The translations under genes and the position numbers were made by a program. Below are positions 9,116 through 17,518 of a DNA stretch of 64,000 nucleotides, in pieces. The stretch is taken from contig NZ_KE332391.1 in assembly GCF_000409775.1 (NCBI RefSeq), positions 421,766 through 485,765 on the forward strand, read 5' to 3'. The notes under the pieces were generated by a model that saw nothing but the letters and a program-made list of their open reading frames with translations, did not search any database and was not told the origin of the DNA. Position 1 is the first letter of the stretch. Each line of letters opens with the position of its first letter. This stretch comes from Litchfieldella anticariensis FP35 = DSM 16096. Its GTDB lineage: Bacteria > Pseudomonadota > Gammaproteobacteria > Pseudomonadales > Halomonadaceae.

Positions 9116-9355
9116 ATGAGGCAGTTATTCACGACTGGACTGTTGGCCGTCATCCTGGCGATCGGACTTGCCGCTTGCGGTACTACCCCCACCGAGCGTG
9201 CCACCAGCGGTGCCGGCGTCGGTGCTGCTGCCGGTGCGGGAGCCGCCGTCATCACTGGCGGCAGTATGATTCGTGGCGCAGTCATCGGTGCCGGTGTCGG
9301 TGCTGCAACCGGTGCATTGACCGACGAGGATGACATCAATCTGGAAAGGGATTAG
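9116..9355 (+). CDS. Small glycine-zipper lipoprotein
   Basis: A 79-residue lipoprotein with signal peptide and lipobox LAAC (lipidated Cys21), followed by a Gly/Ala-rich zipper (GAGVGAAAGAGAAV then GAVIGAGVGAATGA) that probably packs against or inserts into membrane. The ATG has GGAAGGAG 8 bases upstream; an in-frame extension to 9005 overlaps aguA and is rejected. Its stop overlaps that of the convergent extensin-like gene by a few bases. Similar YMGG/OmpA-associated lipoproteins are of unknown function. Confidence 0.85.
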   Translation: MRQLFTTGLLAVILAIGLAACGTTPTERATSGAGVGAAAGAGAAVITGGSMIRGAVIGAGVGAATGALTDEDDINLERD

Positions 9356-10047
9356 TGGCATATCCCGAAACCGCGCATGCCGAAATGGAAGTGGTCGGCA
9401 TGCGCGGCATTGTACTCCGGCCCCAGCACACTGCCGAACACATCACAGGCACCATCACGTATCTCGCGCAGAAACGCTCCTGCATCATCTTCATCACCCC
9501 AGTCATCGCGCAGGGTAATACGCTGACCATCTGCCAAACGAAAGGCCGCCACATCCAGCGCCTCCGCTGAAGCATGCTCGCTGCGACGACTATCCTCACG
9601 TCCATACACATTGCGGCAAGCAAAGCTACCATAGTGCTCGACCCTCGCCACAGGCGAGTCGAAGATGGTTTCTGCAGCAGGCTGCAGCCGTTGACGCTCG
9701 AACATTACCCAAGCCAATGCCAAGGGACAGGTGGCGACGAAACTAGCGTTGAACTCGACACCGCTTTCTCGCAGGTGTACCACATTCGACAGTGGACAGC
9801 CTTCCACCGGAGTATGGTCATCGAGCGGCGCATAGCGTAGAGCAGCATCTGGCACACGCTCCAGCGTCGCCAGGCAAGCTTCGCGATCTCCCGACAGGCG
9901 CTTGAACTTCCACTTGGTCACCGGCGTCAGCGGATCGTCCACCACCAGCGGCTGCCAGGGATTCCAATGGCGTGGAATCGACCACCAGCCCCTCTCGAAA
10001 CCCAGGCCGATCACGATCAATATCAGGAGGATGAGGAGGATACGCAT
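9352..10047 (-). CDS. Extensin-like C-terminal domain protein
   Basis: A 231-residue protein with a single N-terminal hydrophobic helix (about 2-19) and an extensin-like C-terminal (Pfam Extensin-like_C) domain. The recognisable elements are GCPLSNVVHL, the FACRNVYGRE segment and the final AHADHFHFGMRG, whose His/Asp pattern resembles D-Ala-D-Ala peptidase folds. Start 10047 is chosen because AGGAAAGGA lies just upstream; ATG 10080 is weaker. It probably sits in the inner membrane facing the periplasm and may act on the cell wall, which is inference from the fold. Confidence 0.85.
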   Translation of the reverse strand: MRILLILLILIVIGLGFERGWWSIPRHWNPWQPLVVDDPLTPVTKWKFKRLSGDREACLATLERVPDAALRYAPLDDHTPVEGCPLSNVVHLRESGVEFNASFVATCPLALAWVMFERQRLQPAAETIFDSPVARVEHYGSFACRNVYGREDSRRSEHASAEALDVAAFRLADGQRITLRDDWGDEDDAGAFLREIRDGACDVFGSVLGPEYNAAHADHFHFGMRGFGICH

Positions 10048-10091
10048 GACCTTTTTCCTTTCCTGCAGCGTAAACGCCATCGAGCCTTACT

Positions 10092-10117
10092 AAAAAGCCC
10101 CACCTGATGAGCGGGGC
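10092..10117 (-). terminator. Rho-independent terminator of the binding-protein remnant
   Basis: Read on the minus strand, GCCCC..GGGGC form a 7-bp stem including one G-U pair, followed by five U. It lies 29 bases after the stop of the truncated binding-protein frame and insulates the extensin-like gene. Confidence 0.7.
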
Positions 10118-10145
10118 AAGCCAAGCGAGGGAGAGATCGTCGTGT

Positions 10146-10394
10146 CTACTCCTTGAATGACGCTAAGTTCTCCCTTGTCACCAACACGAACGGAATCATG
10201 ATCTTGCTATCGATATCCTCGCCAGAAATCAAGCTCACTGCCGCATCAACCGCACCTGCGCCCTGGCCAGCGGCATCCTGAAACACCGAGACCGCCAGTC
10301 CACCCTGTTCCATTGAGGCCAAGGCATCGGAAGTCGCATAGATTCCATCAGCGTTTTGCCTCGAGCTGCCTTCAGATTCCCTCACGGTAGACAC
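10146..10394 (-). pseudogene. C-terminal remnant of a periplasmic sugar-binding protein
   Basis: The 82-codon frame ends like the C terminus of a Peripla_BP_4 sugar-binding protein: DGIYATSDALASMEQ, the QDAAGQGAGAVDAA helix and a final PFVLVTRENL segment. The N-terminal three quarters, signal peptide included, are missing; homology seems to start near residue 12, so the junction is near 10360. A terminator still follows it. It is not an obvious duplicate of the intact binding protein at 28414. It probably marks a lost sugar or inositol transporter once next to iolB. Confidence 0.7.
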
Positions 10395-10517
10395 CCTTGC
10401 CGTCGGCTAGCACTTCCCCTTGCCGGGCGTGCAGGGGACTTTCACCCCCAAGTCATCCCGAGGCACCACCCTCGGGAACAGCGCCAGTCAGGCGCACACT
10501 AAAAAAACCCGCCATCA
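10395..10517. other. Non-coding GC-rich stretch left of the IS element
   Basis: No gene seen. It contains several short stems (for example CTCGGGA around 10470 and GGCGC repeats around 10482-10495) and ends in A7 followed by CCCGCC, half of a split terminator. The GGGGACTTTCACCCCC stretch (about 10436-10451) resembles non-coding tails I associate with transposase genes, but I cannot confirm its origin. Confidence 0.3.
10501..10513 (-). terminator. Terminator half separated by the IS element (A7 and CCCGCC)
   Basis: The CCCGCC arm (10508-10513) and T7 tract (minus strand) match the GGCGGG arm at 11968-11973 beyond the IS element. Without the insertion these form a perfect 6-bp stem with loop ATCA and a U tract, 47 bases after the iolB stop. 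The terminator is now split by 1.45 kb. Confidence 0.75.
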
Positions 10518-10549
10518 TGAAGTGACCCCCAATAGTTGGACGGGTTGAT

Positions 10550-11401
10550 TCAGGTAGTGGCGGTCCCCAAGGCCTGGATCCTGTATTCCACAGGGCTCAG
10601 GCCTTTTAGGTTGGCCTTGATGCGGTCATGGTTGTAATAGCGTATGTAGGCCCGGAGTTCCCTGATGAACCTCTCTACACCAGTAAATTTCTGGCCATGG
10701 AAGAACTCACTCTTCAAGAGGCCGAAGAAGTTCTCGATGACGGCATTGTCCAGGCAGTTCCCGCTACGAGACATGCTGACCTCGGCTCCTCTAGCGGTCA
10801 ACGCCGCGTGATAGGCAGGCATCTGATACTGCCAGCCCTGATCAGAATGAAGAACCAGCCCTTCGGCATCTTTGACCTGCTGCAAGGCTTTACCCAGCAT
10901 GGCCATGACCATCGGCAGCCGAGGGGTACGGGCAATAGAGAATGCCACGATTTCTCGGTTATAGAGGTCCATGACCGGTGACAGGAAGACCTTTTCCCCT
11001 CGAATGTTGAACTCTGTAATATCTGTTACCCACTTCTGATGCGGACGGTCTGCTCGGAAATGGCGCTGTAGACGGTTGGCGGCGAGACCACCTTCGTCAC
11101 CTCGGAAGGACCGGTAACGCTTGGGTCGCACTGTTGATTTTAGTCCTGCCTGTATCATCAACTTCTGGACGGTCTTGTGATTGAGATGACAGCCTTCCCT
11201 CCGAAGGGCCAGCGTCATGCGGCGATAGCCGTAGCGCCCCTTGTGGGCATGGAAGATACGATGGATAAGCTGTCTTTCGGACACATAAGCATCTGGGCGC
11301 TGAAGCACTTTTCGCCAGTAGTAATAGACGCTACGCGCAAGGCCAGCTGCACGCAGCAAGTAAGCAAGCGCATGGCTTTGCCTTAGCTCATTGATGATCA
11401 A
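10550..11401 (-). CDS. IS3-family transposase OrfB (DDE integrase)
   Basis: A 283-residue rve integrase. The DDE triad is visible: Asp in WVTDITEF, Asp in LHSDQGWQY and Glu in VIENFFG, with exactly 35 residues between the last two (DD35E). It lies in the -1 frame relative to OrfA. The frame opens with a TTG overlapping the OrfA stop, so it is probably translated mainly as an OrfAB fusion by frameshifting at the A6 run (T6 on plus at 11404-11409). Confidence 0.92.
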   Translation of the reverse strand: MIINELRQSHALAYLLRAAGLARSVYYYWRKVLQRPDAYVSERQLIHRIFHAHKGRYGYRRMTLALRREGCHLNHKTVQKLMIQAGLKSTVRPKRYRSFRGDEGGLAANRLQRHFRADRPHQKWVTDITEFNIRGEKVFLSPVMDLYNREIVAFSIARTPRLPMVMAMLGKALQQVKDAEGLVLHSDQGWQYQMPAYHAALTARGAEVSMSRSGNCLDNAVIENFFGLLKSEFFHGQKFTGVERFIRELRAYIRYYNHDRIKANLKGLSPVEYRIQALGTATT

Positions 11402-11913
11402 CGTTTTTTCTCTTCGGTTGATCGTTTTGACTGAGCCAAGGCTTTCAGCTTTTTTAGATAGGCGTTCTCTGCTCGCAGATAGGCCAACTCCTCCGCCATT
11501 TCTTCTGGCGACATCTGGTCAGGTGCCTTGGTACCAGAGGATGGCGGTTTCTTCTTTTTCACACGAGGTCTCCCACGGCGGTCAGACAAGCCGTCAACCC
11601 CATGAGAGGCATACTGGCGCCGCCATTCTCTAATGGTAGTACGCGCTGGGATGTTGAAGTAAGCACTGGCCTCACGAAGAGAGCCGCCTTCTTCGAGAAA
11701 ACGCACGACTTTCAGCTTGAAGGCCAGATCATAGACCTGGGGGCGTGTACGGCGAGCCAATCCTGCCTCACCATGTTGGCGATAGACCTCTACCCATGAC
11801 CTGACAACACCTCTATCCAGCCCGAACTGTATCGCTGTGCGTCTGCTTCCTCCCGCCGGACTCTCGTGGTGCAGGACCACTTGTAACTTGAACTCACTGG
11901 AATACCTCGCCAT
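11398..11913 (-). CDS. IS3-family OrfA (helix-turn-helix DNA-binding)
   Basis: A 171-residue protein with two helix-turn-helix units (about 13-50 and 65-105: AIQFGLDRGVVRSW and ASAYFNIPARTTIREW) and a C-terminal leucine/Lys-rich segment, typical of IS150-group OrfA. AGGGGG precedes the ATG. It ends EEKKR-stop on a run of six A, a plausible -1 slip site to join OrfB. Confidence 0.9.
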   Translation of the reverse strand: MARYSSEFKLQVVLHHESPAGGSRRTAIQFGLDRGVVRSWVEVYRQHGEAGLARRTRPQVYDLAFKLKVVRFLEEGGSLREASAYFNIPARTTIREWRRQYASHGVDGLSDRRGRPRVKKKKPPSSGTKAPDQMSPEEMAEELAYLRAENAYLKKLKALAQSKRSTEEKKR

Positions 11914-11963
11914 GCAAAACCCCCTACAGTTGGAGCGGTGTCCAACTTTCGGGGGTCAGTTCA

Positions 11964-11973
11964 ATCAGGCGGG
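11964..11973 (-). terminator. Other half of the IS-split terminator after iolB
   Basis: ATCA target duplicate followed by GGCGGG (11968-11973), the complement of CCCGCC at 10508-10513. On the minus strand this arm is transcribed first after iolB; the second arm and U tract now lie beyond the IS element. Confidence 0.7.
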
Positions 11974-12019
11974 GAAACAAGGCGTCCACACTGTGCCTCG
12001 GAGAGAAACGGAGGTTAAC

Positions 12020-12823
12020 TCACTGCTTGACGATCCACTCGTGAACCGGGTCGTTCTGGAATTTCCACTCGCGCTTGGGGCCGGCCATCACGTTCAAGTA
12101 ATAGAGCTCATAGCCATGGGGCACTCCTGCCGGGTGATAGCCACGTGGCACCATCACGCAGCAGCCATCTTCTACCGCCATGGTCTCGTCCAGCGAACGA
12201 TCGTCAGTGTAGACACGCTGGAAGGCAAAGCCTTGAGACGGGTTCAAACGGTGGTAGTAGGTTTCCTCAAGAATGGACTCTTCCGGAAGATTGTCCACAT
12301 CATGCTTGTGTGGCGGATAGCTCGACCAGTTGCCCGCCGGCGTATAGACCTCGACCACCAGCAAACTGTCGGCTGCCTCGGTTTCCGGGAGGATGTCCTG
12401 GATATGGCGGGTATTGCTGCCGGTTCCTCGGGTGCTGCGCTTGACCTGCTCGGGCGCGATTAACCGCGCCGGATAGTTGCCTTTGCCAGGCGCACTGCAT
12501 ACCGCCAGCTCCAGATCGGTAGTCGCTTCGACGCTGAACCCGACGCCATCGGGCAGGTAGACGGAATATGGGGGTATCTTCTCGAAGATGTCCATTCGCT
12601 CGCCGATGTCTTCCCAGCGGTTGTCTCCGCTGGCCACGGTGGCTCGGCCGGAGAGCAGGACTAGGCAGTGCTCACGGTCTCCGGTATTGCCTTCGAGACT
12701 TTGCCCCTTGGCGAGCTTGTGAACCCGGAAACCGACATGGTCCCAACCGGCGGATTCCGGGGTGACCTCGAGTACCTTGCCTTGGGCATCGGGGTCCTGG
12801 GGGCGTACCAGAAGCGATGTCAT
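12020..12823 (-). CDS. iolB: 5-deoxy-glucuronate isomerase
   Basis: Converts 5-deoxy-D-glucuronate to 2-deoxy-5-keto-D-gluconate, the step after IolD in myo-inositol catabolism. The 267-residue protein is a full-length bicupin. The second-cupin metal site is recognisable in SSYPPHKHD with EETYYHR and later PRGYHPAGVPHGYELYYLNVM. It is transcribed alone on the minus strand, apart from the other iol genes. Its natural terminator has been split by an IS element. Confidence 0.95.
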   Translation of the reverse strand: MTSLLVRPQDPDAQGKVLEVTPESAGWDHVGFRVHKLAKGQSLEGNTGDREHCLVLLSGRATVASGDNRWEDIGERMDIFEKIPPYSVYLPDGVGFSVEATTDLELAVCSAPGKGNYPARLIAPEQVKRSTRGTGSNTRHIQDILPETEAADSLLVVEVYTPAGNWSSYPPHKHDVDNLPEESILEETYYHRLNPSQGFAFQRVYTDDRSLDETMAVEDGCCVMVPRGYHPAGVPHGYELYYLNVMAGPKREWKFQNDPVHEWIVKQ

Positions 12824-13012
12824 CTCTTGCCCTCCTAACTATCTAATACATAGAAACTTATGCGTAGTAACGGTGTATATGTCATTTCTGGACATTGCGG
12901 CTCGCCCGGCGAGCGCACAGCACCACCCTCATGCCGCACTTCGACGGCATGCCATAGGTAGCACTATCTTCTTTGTCAGCGATCTTTCTTTAGTCAGAGA
13001 TCGAGCGAGGTG
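12824..13012. other. iolB upstream region
   Basis: The 189 bases between iolB and the RpiR gene, both minus strand. GGAGGG gives the iolB ribosome site. An ATAGAAACTTA stretch (12849-12859) resembles the TATAGAACA part of the other iol promoters, but no clear GGAA-N6-TTCC is present. Confidence 0.3.
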
Positions 13013-13888
13013 TCACACCTGACCACTGACCGAGGTATCGTCCTTGCCGGCGGCGTCACGGGCCTTGTCCTGTCGCACCCCGAGGGCGATCGCCAACGTC
13101 TGGGTCAGGCACAGCGATGCTGTCAGACCACGGAAACTCTTGACTTCCGCCTCGTGCACGACGAGTGAGACATCGGCCAGCCGCGCCAAAGGGCTGAGGT
13201 TGGAATCGGTGATCACGATCAACGGAACACCACGCTCCTTGGCCTCGGCAGCAATCTCACGTGACTCCTGGGCATAGGGCGAGAAACTGATCACCAGTAC
13301 GGCATCCCGCTTGCCGACGGATTTCATCTGCTCACCGTGCATCCCCCCCAGTCCATTGACCAGAAAGGCCCGCTTGTCGATATGATGCAGCGCGTAGGTG
13401 AAATAGCTGGCGACCACGAAGCTGCGCCGGGCGCCCATCACGTGCACGATCTCTGCCCGCTCGAAGATATCCAGTGCCCGCTCCAGGTCGCGCGGGTCGA
13501 TACGCCCGGGCAATGACTCCAGAACCTCACGGTTGGCCTCGGCGAACTCCCACAACAGTTGGGTACTGTCGGGGGTTTCTCCGGTAGCGGTACGCACCGC
13601 GCGAATGCGCTCGGCATAGTTGGGCAACTCATCCACCAGACGCGAGCGGAATAGCTGCTGCATCTCGGAGAAACCCTTGAAGTCGAAGCTGTTGGCGAAA
13701 CGGATCAAGGTCGAGGGAGTGACGCCCGCTCTTTCGGCCAACTTGGCGACGGTGGCAAAGGCCACCTCCTGCGGGTGATCGAGCAGGAAGCGTGCCGTCT
13801 GCTGAAGCCGCCGGCTCAAGGAGGCGTACTCCTCGGTGATACGCGCTTCGAGTTCCGCAAAGTCCTGTGGGGGCTTGGGCTTGGTCAT
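13013..13888 (-). CDS. iolR: MurR/RpiR family transcriptional regulator, probable inositol repressor
   Basis: A 291-residue regulator with an N-terminal RpiR helix-turn-helix (about 15-90; ATVAKLAERAGVTPSTLIRFANSF) and a C-terminal SIS sugar-binding domain (MGARRSFVVASYF, LVISFSPYAQESREIA). Start 13888 is preferred over the open frame to 13999 because GGAAGGAAGG precedes it. It lies between iolB and the divergent iolI-iolH-iolG operon, the usual position of the inositol-responsive repressor in proteobacteria. A GGAA-N6-TTCT site 71 bases upstream suggests autoregulation. Confidence 0.9.
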   Translation of the reverse strand: MTKPKPPQDFAELEARITEEYASLSRRLQQTARFLLDHPQEVAFATVAKLAERAGVTPSTLIRFANSFDFKGFSEMQQLFRSRLVDELPNYAERIRAVRTATGETPDSTQLLWEFAEANREVLESLPGRIDPRDLERALDIFERAEIVHVMGARRSFVVASYFTYALHHIDKRAFLVNGLGGMHGEQMKSVGKRDAVLVISFSPYAQESREIAAEAKERGVPLIVITDSNLSPLARLADVSLVVHEAEVKSFRGLTASLCLTQTLAIALGVRQDKARDAAGKDDTSVSGQV

Positions 13889-13958
13889 GGTCGAGCCTTC
13901 CTTCCGAGGCCACGGCACCCCGGCTTTGACATGGTCGCGAGTGCAGTCTAGGCACATT

Positions 13959-13972
13959 GGAACAAAAATTCT
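13959..13972 (+). promoter_or_regulatory. Candidate IolR operator A
   Basis: GGAACAAAAATTCT, matching GGAA-N6-TTCY. It overlaps the likely iolR promoter and begins a 43-base block shared with the importer promoter at 28182. Confidence 0.55.
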
Positions 13973-14316
13973 ATATATACGATAGTATAGAACATACAAT
14001 TCTCATCGTACAGGGAACGGACAACCTCAACCAGCACCAGAAACCGTGTCTGCATGCCTCCCGATATCGGGCACTAGGTTGCCGTTTGAACATGAATATC
14101 TTATCTACTTCGCCTTGCCAATCGCAGTGAGTTGTTCACCAATACAAGGACAGATCCACGTACACCTTTGGTCGTAGGGCCATGCGATCCCCCCTTCAAC
14201 TCTGCTTCTACCTTCACGGCCACCCTTCATTATCCTGTTGATTTACAAGACCACAATTCCTTTCTATCGCAGCACTTGAACGCCATTGAGATGAATTTTC
14301 CGTATATTGATTTGAT

Positions 14317-14330
14317 GGAATGATTGTTCT
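14317..14330 (+). promoter_or_regulatory. Candidate IolR operator D
   Basis: GGAATGATTGTTCT fits GGAA-N6-TTCY and lies 100 bases before iolI. A TTTTCC 20 bases upstream makes a second inverted half site. Confidence 0.45.
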
Positions 14331-14430
14331 AACTTTCAACTCATTCAGAACGCCTTGGCTCTGCGTTCCCTCGATTCACGCATCGAAGCCGGTTAGCCAC
14401 GACAACCTACTAGCAATGGTGGATTCATCG

Positions 14431-15258
14431 ATGTCCGAGCAAACTCTCAAGTTTTCCCTGAACCACATGGTGTGCCCTCGCCTGAGCGCGGAGCAGTTGA
14501 TCGAAGCCGCCAAGGAGATGGGCCTGGGTGCGGTCGAACTGCGCAATGACGTACAAGCCAATAGCATCACCGAACTCGACCAGGCCAAGGCGGCAGGCCA
14601 GCGCACCCGCGAGTTGGAAATCGAAGTGCTCAGCATCAACGCCCTTTACCCCTTCAATATCTGGAATGACGAGCGCGCCGCCCAGGCCGAAAAGCTGGCA
14701 CAACTCGTCGATGCCGCCGGTGGCCGGGGCCTGGTGCTCTGCCCGCTGGTCGATGGCGACTACAACGCCTCCGAGGAAGAAAAGCACGCCGGCCTCAAAA
14801 AGGCACTGACGGCATTGGATAGCATCCTTGGCCGCTACGACCTGCAGGGCCTCGTCGAACCGCTAGGCTTCCCCATTTCCTCGCTGCGCACCAAGGAAAA
14901 AGCGGTCAAGGCGATCCAGGAACTGGGACTCGAGCAACGTTTCGGCCTTGTCCATGACACCTTCCACCACCAAGGTGCCGGCGAGACCGCCTTCTATGCC
15001 GAGCATACCGGTCTGGTACACATTTCCGGCGTCGAGGACCCGGCAATCAGTTTCGACGACATGCTCGACGCCCATCGCCTGTTGGTGGGAGATCGCGACC
15101 GCCTGGACAACGTCGGCCAGATCAAGGAACTGCTGGCCGCCGGTTACAGTGGCTACTTCTCCTTCGAGCCCTTTGCCGAGCAAGTCCATGGGCTGAAGGA
15201 CCCGCTTGGTGCCGTGAAGGAAAGCATCGATTACATCCGCCAGCAGTTGTCCGCGTAA
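14431..15258 (+). CDS. iolI: TIM-barrel 2-keto-myo-inositol isomerase (IolI-like)
   Basis: A 275-residue AP-endonuclease-2-type TIM barrel. Metal-site residues fit IolI: Glu in LVEPLGF, Asp/His in LVHDTFHHQ, His in VHISGVED and Glu in SFEPFAEQ. IolI interconverts 2-keto-myo-inositol and 1-keto-D-chiro-inositol, feeding D-chiro-inositol into the pathway. Start 14431 is chosen (GGTGG 8 bases upstream); ATG 14416 and 14320 are upstream alternatives, the latter overlapping a candidate operator. First gene of iolI-iolH-iolG. Confidence 0.8.
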   Translation: MSEQTLKFSLNHMVCPRLSAEQLIEAAKEMGLGAVELRNDVQANSITELDQAKAAGQRTRELEIEVLSINALYPFNIWNDERAAQAEKLAQLVDAAGGRGLVLCPLVDGDYNASEEEKHAGLKKALTALDSILGRYDLQGLVEPLGFPISSLRTKEKAVKAIQELGLEQRFGLVHDTFHHQGAGETAFYAEHTGLVHISGVEDPAISFDDMLDAHRLLVGDRDRLDNVGQIKELLAAGYSGYFSFEPFAEQVHGLKDPLGAVKESIDYIRQQLSA

Positions 15259-15320
15259 CGGCCCGTCGAATTCTCCAACGCAAGACCAACGACCGCTGGA
15301 GACCAAGAGAGGACTGAATC

Positions 15321-16220
15321 ATGAAAATTGCCCTCGATCCCCATATGCACCGGCACTTATCGCTCGAGGAAACCTGCCGCCTGACCGCGGAACTGGGTTA
15401 CGACTATATCGAGCTGTCGCCGCGTCCGGACTTCCTGCAGTGGTGGACCCGCCCTCGCGTCTATCCCGAGCGCGTCCGTTCGTTCAAGAAGGCGATGAAA
15501 GACCATGGCGTCAGCCTTGCCACCCTGCAACCGATGTACCGCTGGTCCAGTCCGTACCAGGACGAGTGGGAGATGGCCATGGACAACTGGAAGCGGGTCA
15601 TCGAGGTTGCCGTGGAAATGGAGTGCGACACCCTGATCTCCGAGTTCGGCCGTGGTGGGTCCGATGAGCGCTCCAACGCCGACCGCGAGGGCCGTCACTC
15701 ACCCGAGGCCTGCGAAAATGCCTTCTGGCGCTCCATGGATGTGCTGGTACCGATTCTCGAGCGCGAGGGACTGACGCTCAGCGTCGAGCCCCATCCCGAA
15801 GACTGGGTCGAGACCATCGAGCCGGCGGTGGACATCATCAAGACCATCAATTCCAAGTCAGTGAAGTGCTCCTACATCGCACCTCACTCCTTCTATTACG
15901 GCGACGATCTGGCCGAGTCGATTCGCTGCACCAAGGACGTGCTGGTCCATGCCCGCGTCGCCGACACCTTCAACCACAAGGCCTCCTCGGGCCTGCGCTA
16001 CATCGTCAACCCGCCGAGCTCCACCGCACGGGTGCATCAACACCTCGATATCGGCGAGGGTGAAATCGATTGGGACGTGTTCTTCGGCACCCTGCACGAG
16101 ATCGGCTTCGACGGCGTCTTGTCCAGCTGCGTGTTCGGCTGGGAAGAGCGCGCCGAGGAATCCTCGCGCTTCATGCGCGAAGAGATCCAGCGCTACGTCG
16201 ACAAATACTGGAATAAATGA
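15321..16220 (+). CDS. iolH: IolH family TIM-barrel protein
   Basis: A 299-residue TIM-barrel protein closely matching the IolH family from its first residues ([28 protein letters not shown]). The C-terminal [13 protein letters not shown] and putative metal ligands in SVEPHPEDW support an isomerase/epimerase fold. IolH is widespread in inositol clusters, but its exact reaction is not settled. It lies between iolI and iolG; AGAGAGGA precedes the ATG. Confidence 0.9.
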   Translation: MKIALDPHMHRHLSLEETCRLTAELGYDYIELSPRPDFLQWWTRPRVYPERVRSFKKAMKDHGVSLATLQPMYRWSSPYQDEWEMAMDNWKRVIEVAVEMECDTLISEFGRGGSDERSNADREGRHSPEACENAFWRSMDVLVPILEREGLTLSVEPHPEDWVETIEPAVDIIKTINSKSVKCSYIAPHSFYYGDDLAESIRCTKDVLVHARVADTFNHKASSGLRYIVNPPSSTARVHQHLDIGEGEIDWDVFFGTLHEIGFDGVLSSCVFGWEERAEESSRFMREEIQRYVDKYWNK

Positions 16221-16230
16221 GGACGCAACA

Positions 16231-17241
16231 ATGACAGTCAGAATCGGAGTCATCGGTACCGGGATGATCGGCGAGGAGCATTCGCGTCGCATCACCCAGA
16301 CACTCACCGATGGAGAAATCGTCGCCGTCACCGATGTCAACGCCGAGCAGGCGCAGCGCATGGCCGACAATCTGGGGCTCAGTGCCAAGGTCTACGACAA
16401 TGGCCAGGACCTGATCAAGGCCGACGATGTCGATGCCGTGTTGGTCACCTCCTGGGGCCCGACCCACGAGGAGTATGTGCTGGCGGCCATCGAAGCCGGC
16501 AAGTACGTGTTCTGCGAGAAGCCACTGGCCACCACCGCCGAAGGCTGCCGCAACATCATCGATGCCGAGATCCAGGCCGGCAAGCGCATGGTACAGGTCG
16601 GCTTCATGCGCCGTTACGACAGCGGCTACAAGATGATGAAGGATGTCATCGACGCCAATAAGCTCGGCGAGCCGCTGATGATCCATGCCGCGCACCGCAA
16701 CCCCGAGGTGCCGGAGCGTTACGTTACGCCGATGGCGATCCACGACACGCTGATCCACGAGTTGGATACCTTCCGCTGGCTGCTCGACGACGACTACAAG
16801 AGCGCCCAGGTCATCTTCCCGCGCAAGACCCGCCACGCTCATAGCAAGGTGGAAGATCCACAGATGGTGCTGCTGGAAACCGTCAAGGGCGTACGCATCG
16901 ACGTGGAAGTCTTCGTCAACTGCCAGTACGGCTACGACATCCAGTGCTCCGTCGTCGGCGAGGAAGGCATAGCCAACCTGCCCGAGCCGCAGAGCCTGCA
17001 GTACCGACAGGCCGGCAAGCTCTCCAGCGACATCCTTCAGGATTGGAAGAAACGTTTCAACGACGCCTTCGATGTCGAGCTTCAGGCCTTCATCGATGGT
17101 GTTGCCAACGGTGAGATCGGCGGGCCGTCGTCCTGGGACGGCTATGCCGCGGCCATTGCCGGCGATGTTTGTGTCAAGGCCCAGGAAAGCGGCCAGATCG
17201 AGTCGATCGAGATGCCGGAGCGCCCTGGGTTCTATGCCTGA
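16231..17241 (+). CDS. iolG: Inositol 2-dehydrogenase (first copy)
   Basis: NAD-dependent oxidation of myo-inositol to 2-keto-myo-inositol (scyllo-inosose). The 336-residue Gfo/Idh/MocA protein has the Rossmann motif [12 protein letters not shown] at the N terminus, the EKPLA motif (about residue 95) with the catalytic lysine, and HDTLIHELD later in the barrel. It starts at ATG 16231, ten bases after iolH; the longer open frame upstream overlaps iolH and is rejected. A strong terminator follows. A second iolG lies at 32370. Confidence 0.93.
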   Translation: MTVRIGVIGTGMIGEEHSRRITQTLTDGEIVAVTDVNAEQAQRMADNLGLSAKVYDNGQDLIKADDVDAVLVTSWGPTHEEYVLAAIEAGKYVFCEKPLATTAEGCRNIIDAEIQAGKRMVQVGFMRRYDSGYKMMKDVIDANKLGEPLMIHAAHRNPEVPERYVTPMAIHDTLIHELDTFRWLLDDDYKSAQVIFPRKTRHAHSKVEDPQMVLLETVKGVRIDVEVFVNCQYGYDIQCSVVGEEGIANLPEPQSLQYRQAGKLSSDILQDWKKRFNDAFDVELQAFIDGVANGEIGGPSSWDGYAAAIAGDVCVKAQESGQIESIEMPERPGFYA

Positions 17242-17280
17242 CCCGCGCATGCCCTTGGCTTGATGCCTGATCCTGCCCAA

Positions 17281-17321
17281 AGCCCTGAGCCTGCCACAAC
17301 CGGTCGGTCAGGGCTTTTTTC
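17281..17321 (+). terminator. Rho-independent terminator after iolG
   Basis: Stem AGCCCTGA / TCAGGGCT (17281-17288 and 17308-17315) followed by T6. It ends the iolI-iolH-iolG transcript 40 bases after iolG. Confidence 0.9.
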
Positions 17322-17384
17322 TTCCAGCCAAACTGACCTGCGACCAATGGATAATGAATCACATCTTCCATTTGTTGAGATTTT

Positions 17385-17398
17385 GGAATTTATATTCT
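17385..17398 (+). promoter_or_regulatory. Candidate IolR operator B
   Basis: GGAATTTATATTCT fits GGAA-N6-TTCY, in the 200-base region between the iolG terminator and iolC, the only promoter region for iolC-iolD. Confidence 0.5.
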
Positions 17399-17518
17399 AA
17401 TCTGAACGAAACTTGAAAAACGCTACCGATATACGGCAACCCTGGCCGGCAGAGCCCTTCTACCGACAAGCAACGACGCAGGAGCTCGGGATACGGCCCC
17501 AAGTAGGATACGACCGCT

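Larger units (their letters stand above)
10518..11963 (-). mobile_element. IS3-family (IS150-type) insertion sequence, 1446 bp
   Basis: A complete element bounded by 24-bp imperfect inverted repeats: left 10518-10541 starts TGAAGTGACCCCC, right 11940-11963 read inward starts TGAACTGACCCCC, with 21 of 24 identical. It is flanked by a direct repeat ATCA (10514-10517 and 11964-11967) as target-site duplication. It carries orfA and orfB in the typical IS3 arrangement on the minus strand. The ATCA target is the loop of a terminator stem. Both frames are open and the repeats nearly match, so it may be active. Confidence 0.92.
13889..14430. promoter_or_regulatory. Long divergent control region iolR/iolI
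   Basis: 542 bases without a credible gene. It holds two GGAA-N6-TTCT motifs (13959-13972 and 14317-14330). On minus, TTGTAT and TATAGA spaced 18 bases overlap the first motif and could be the iolR promoter. The AT-rich block near 14283-14340 is the likely iolI promoter. Confidence 0.5.

Noticed and set aside
16171-17280. 369-residue minus-strand frame opposite iolG
   Set aside because: Antisense to a complete Gfo/Idh/MocA enzyme; no start signal or domain.
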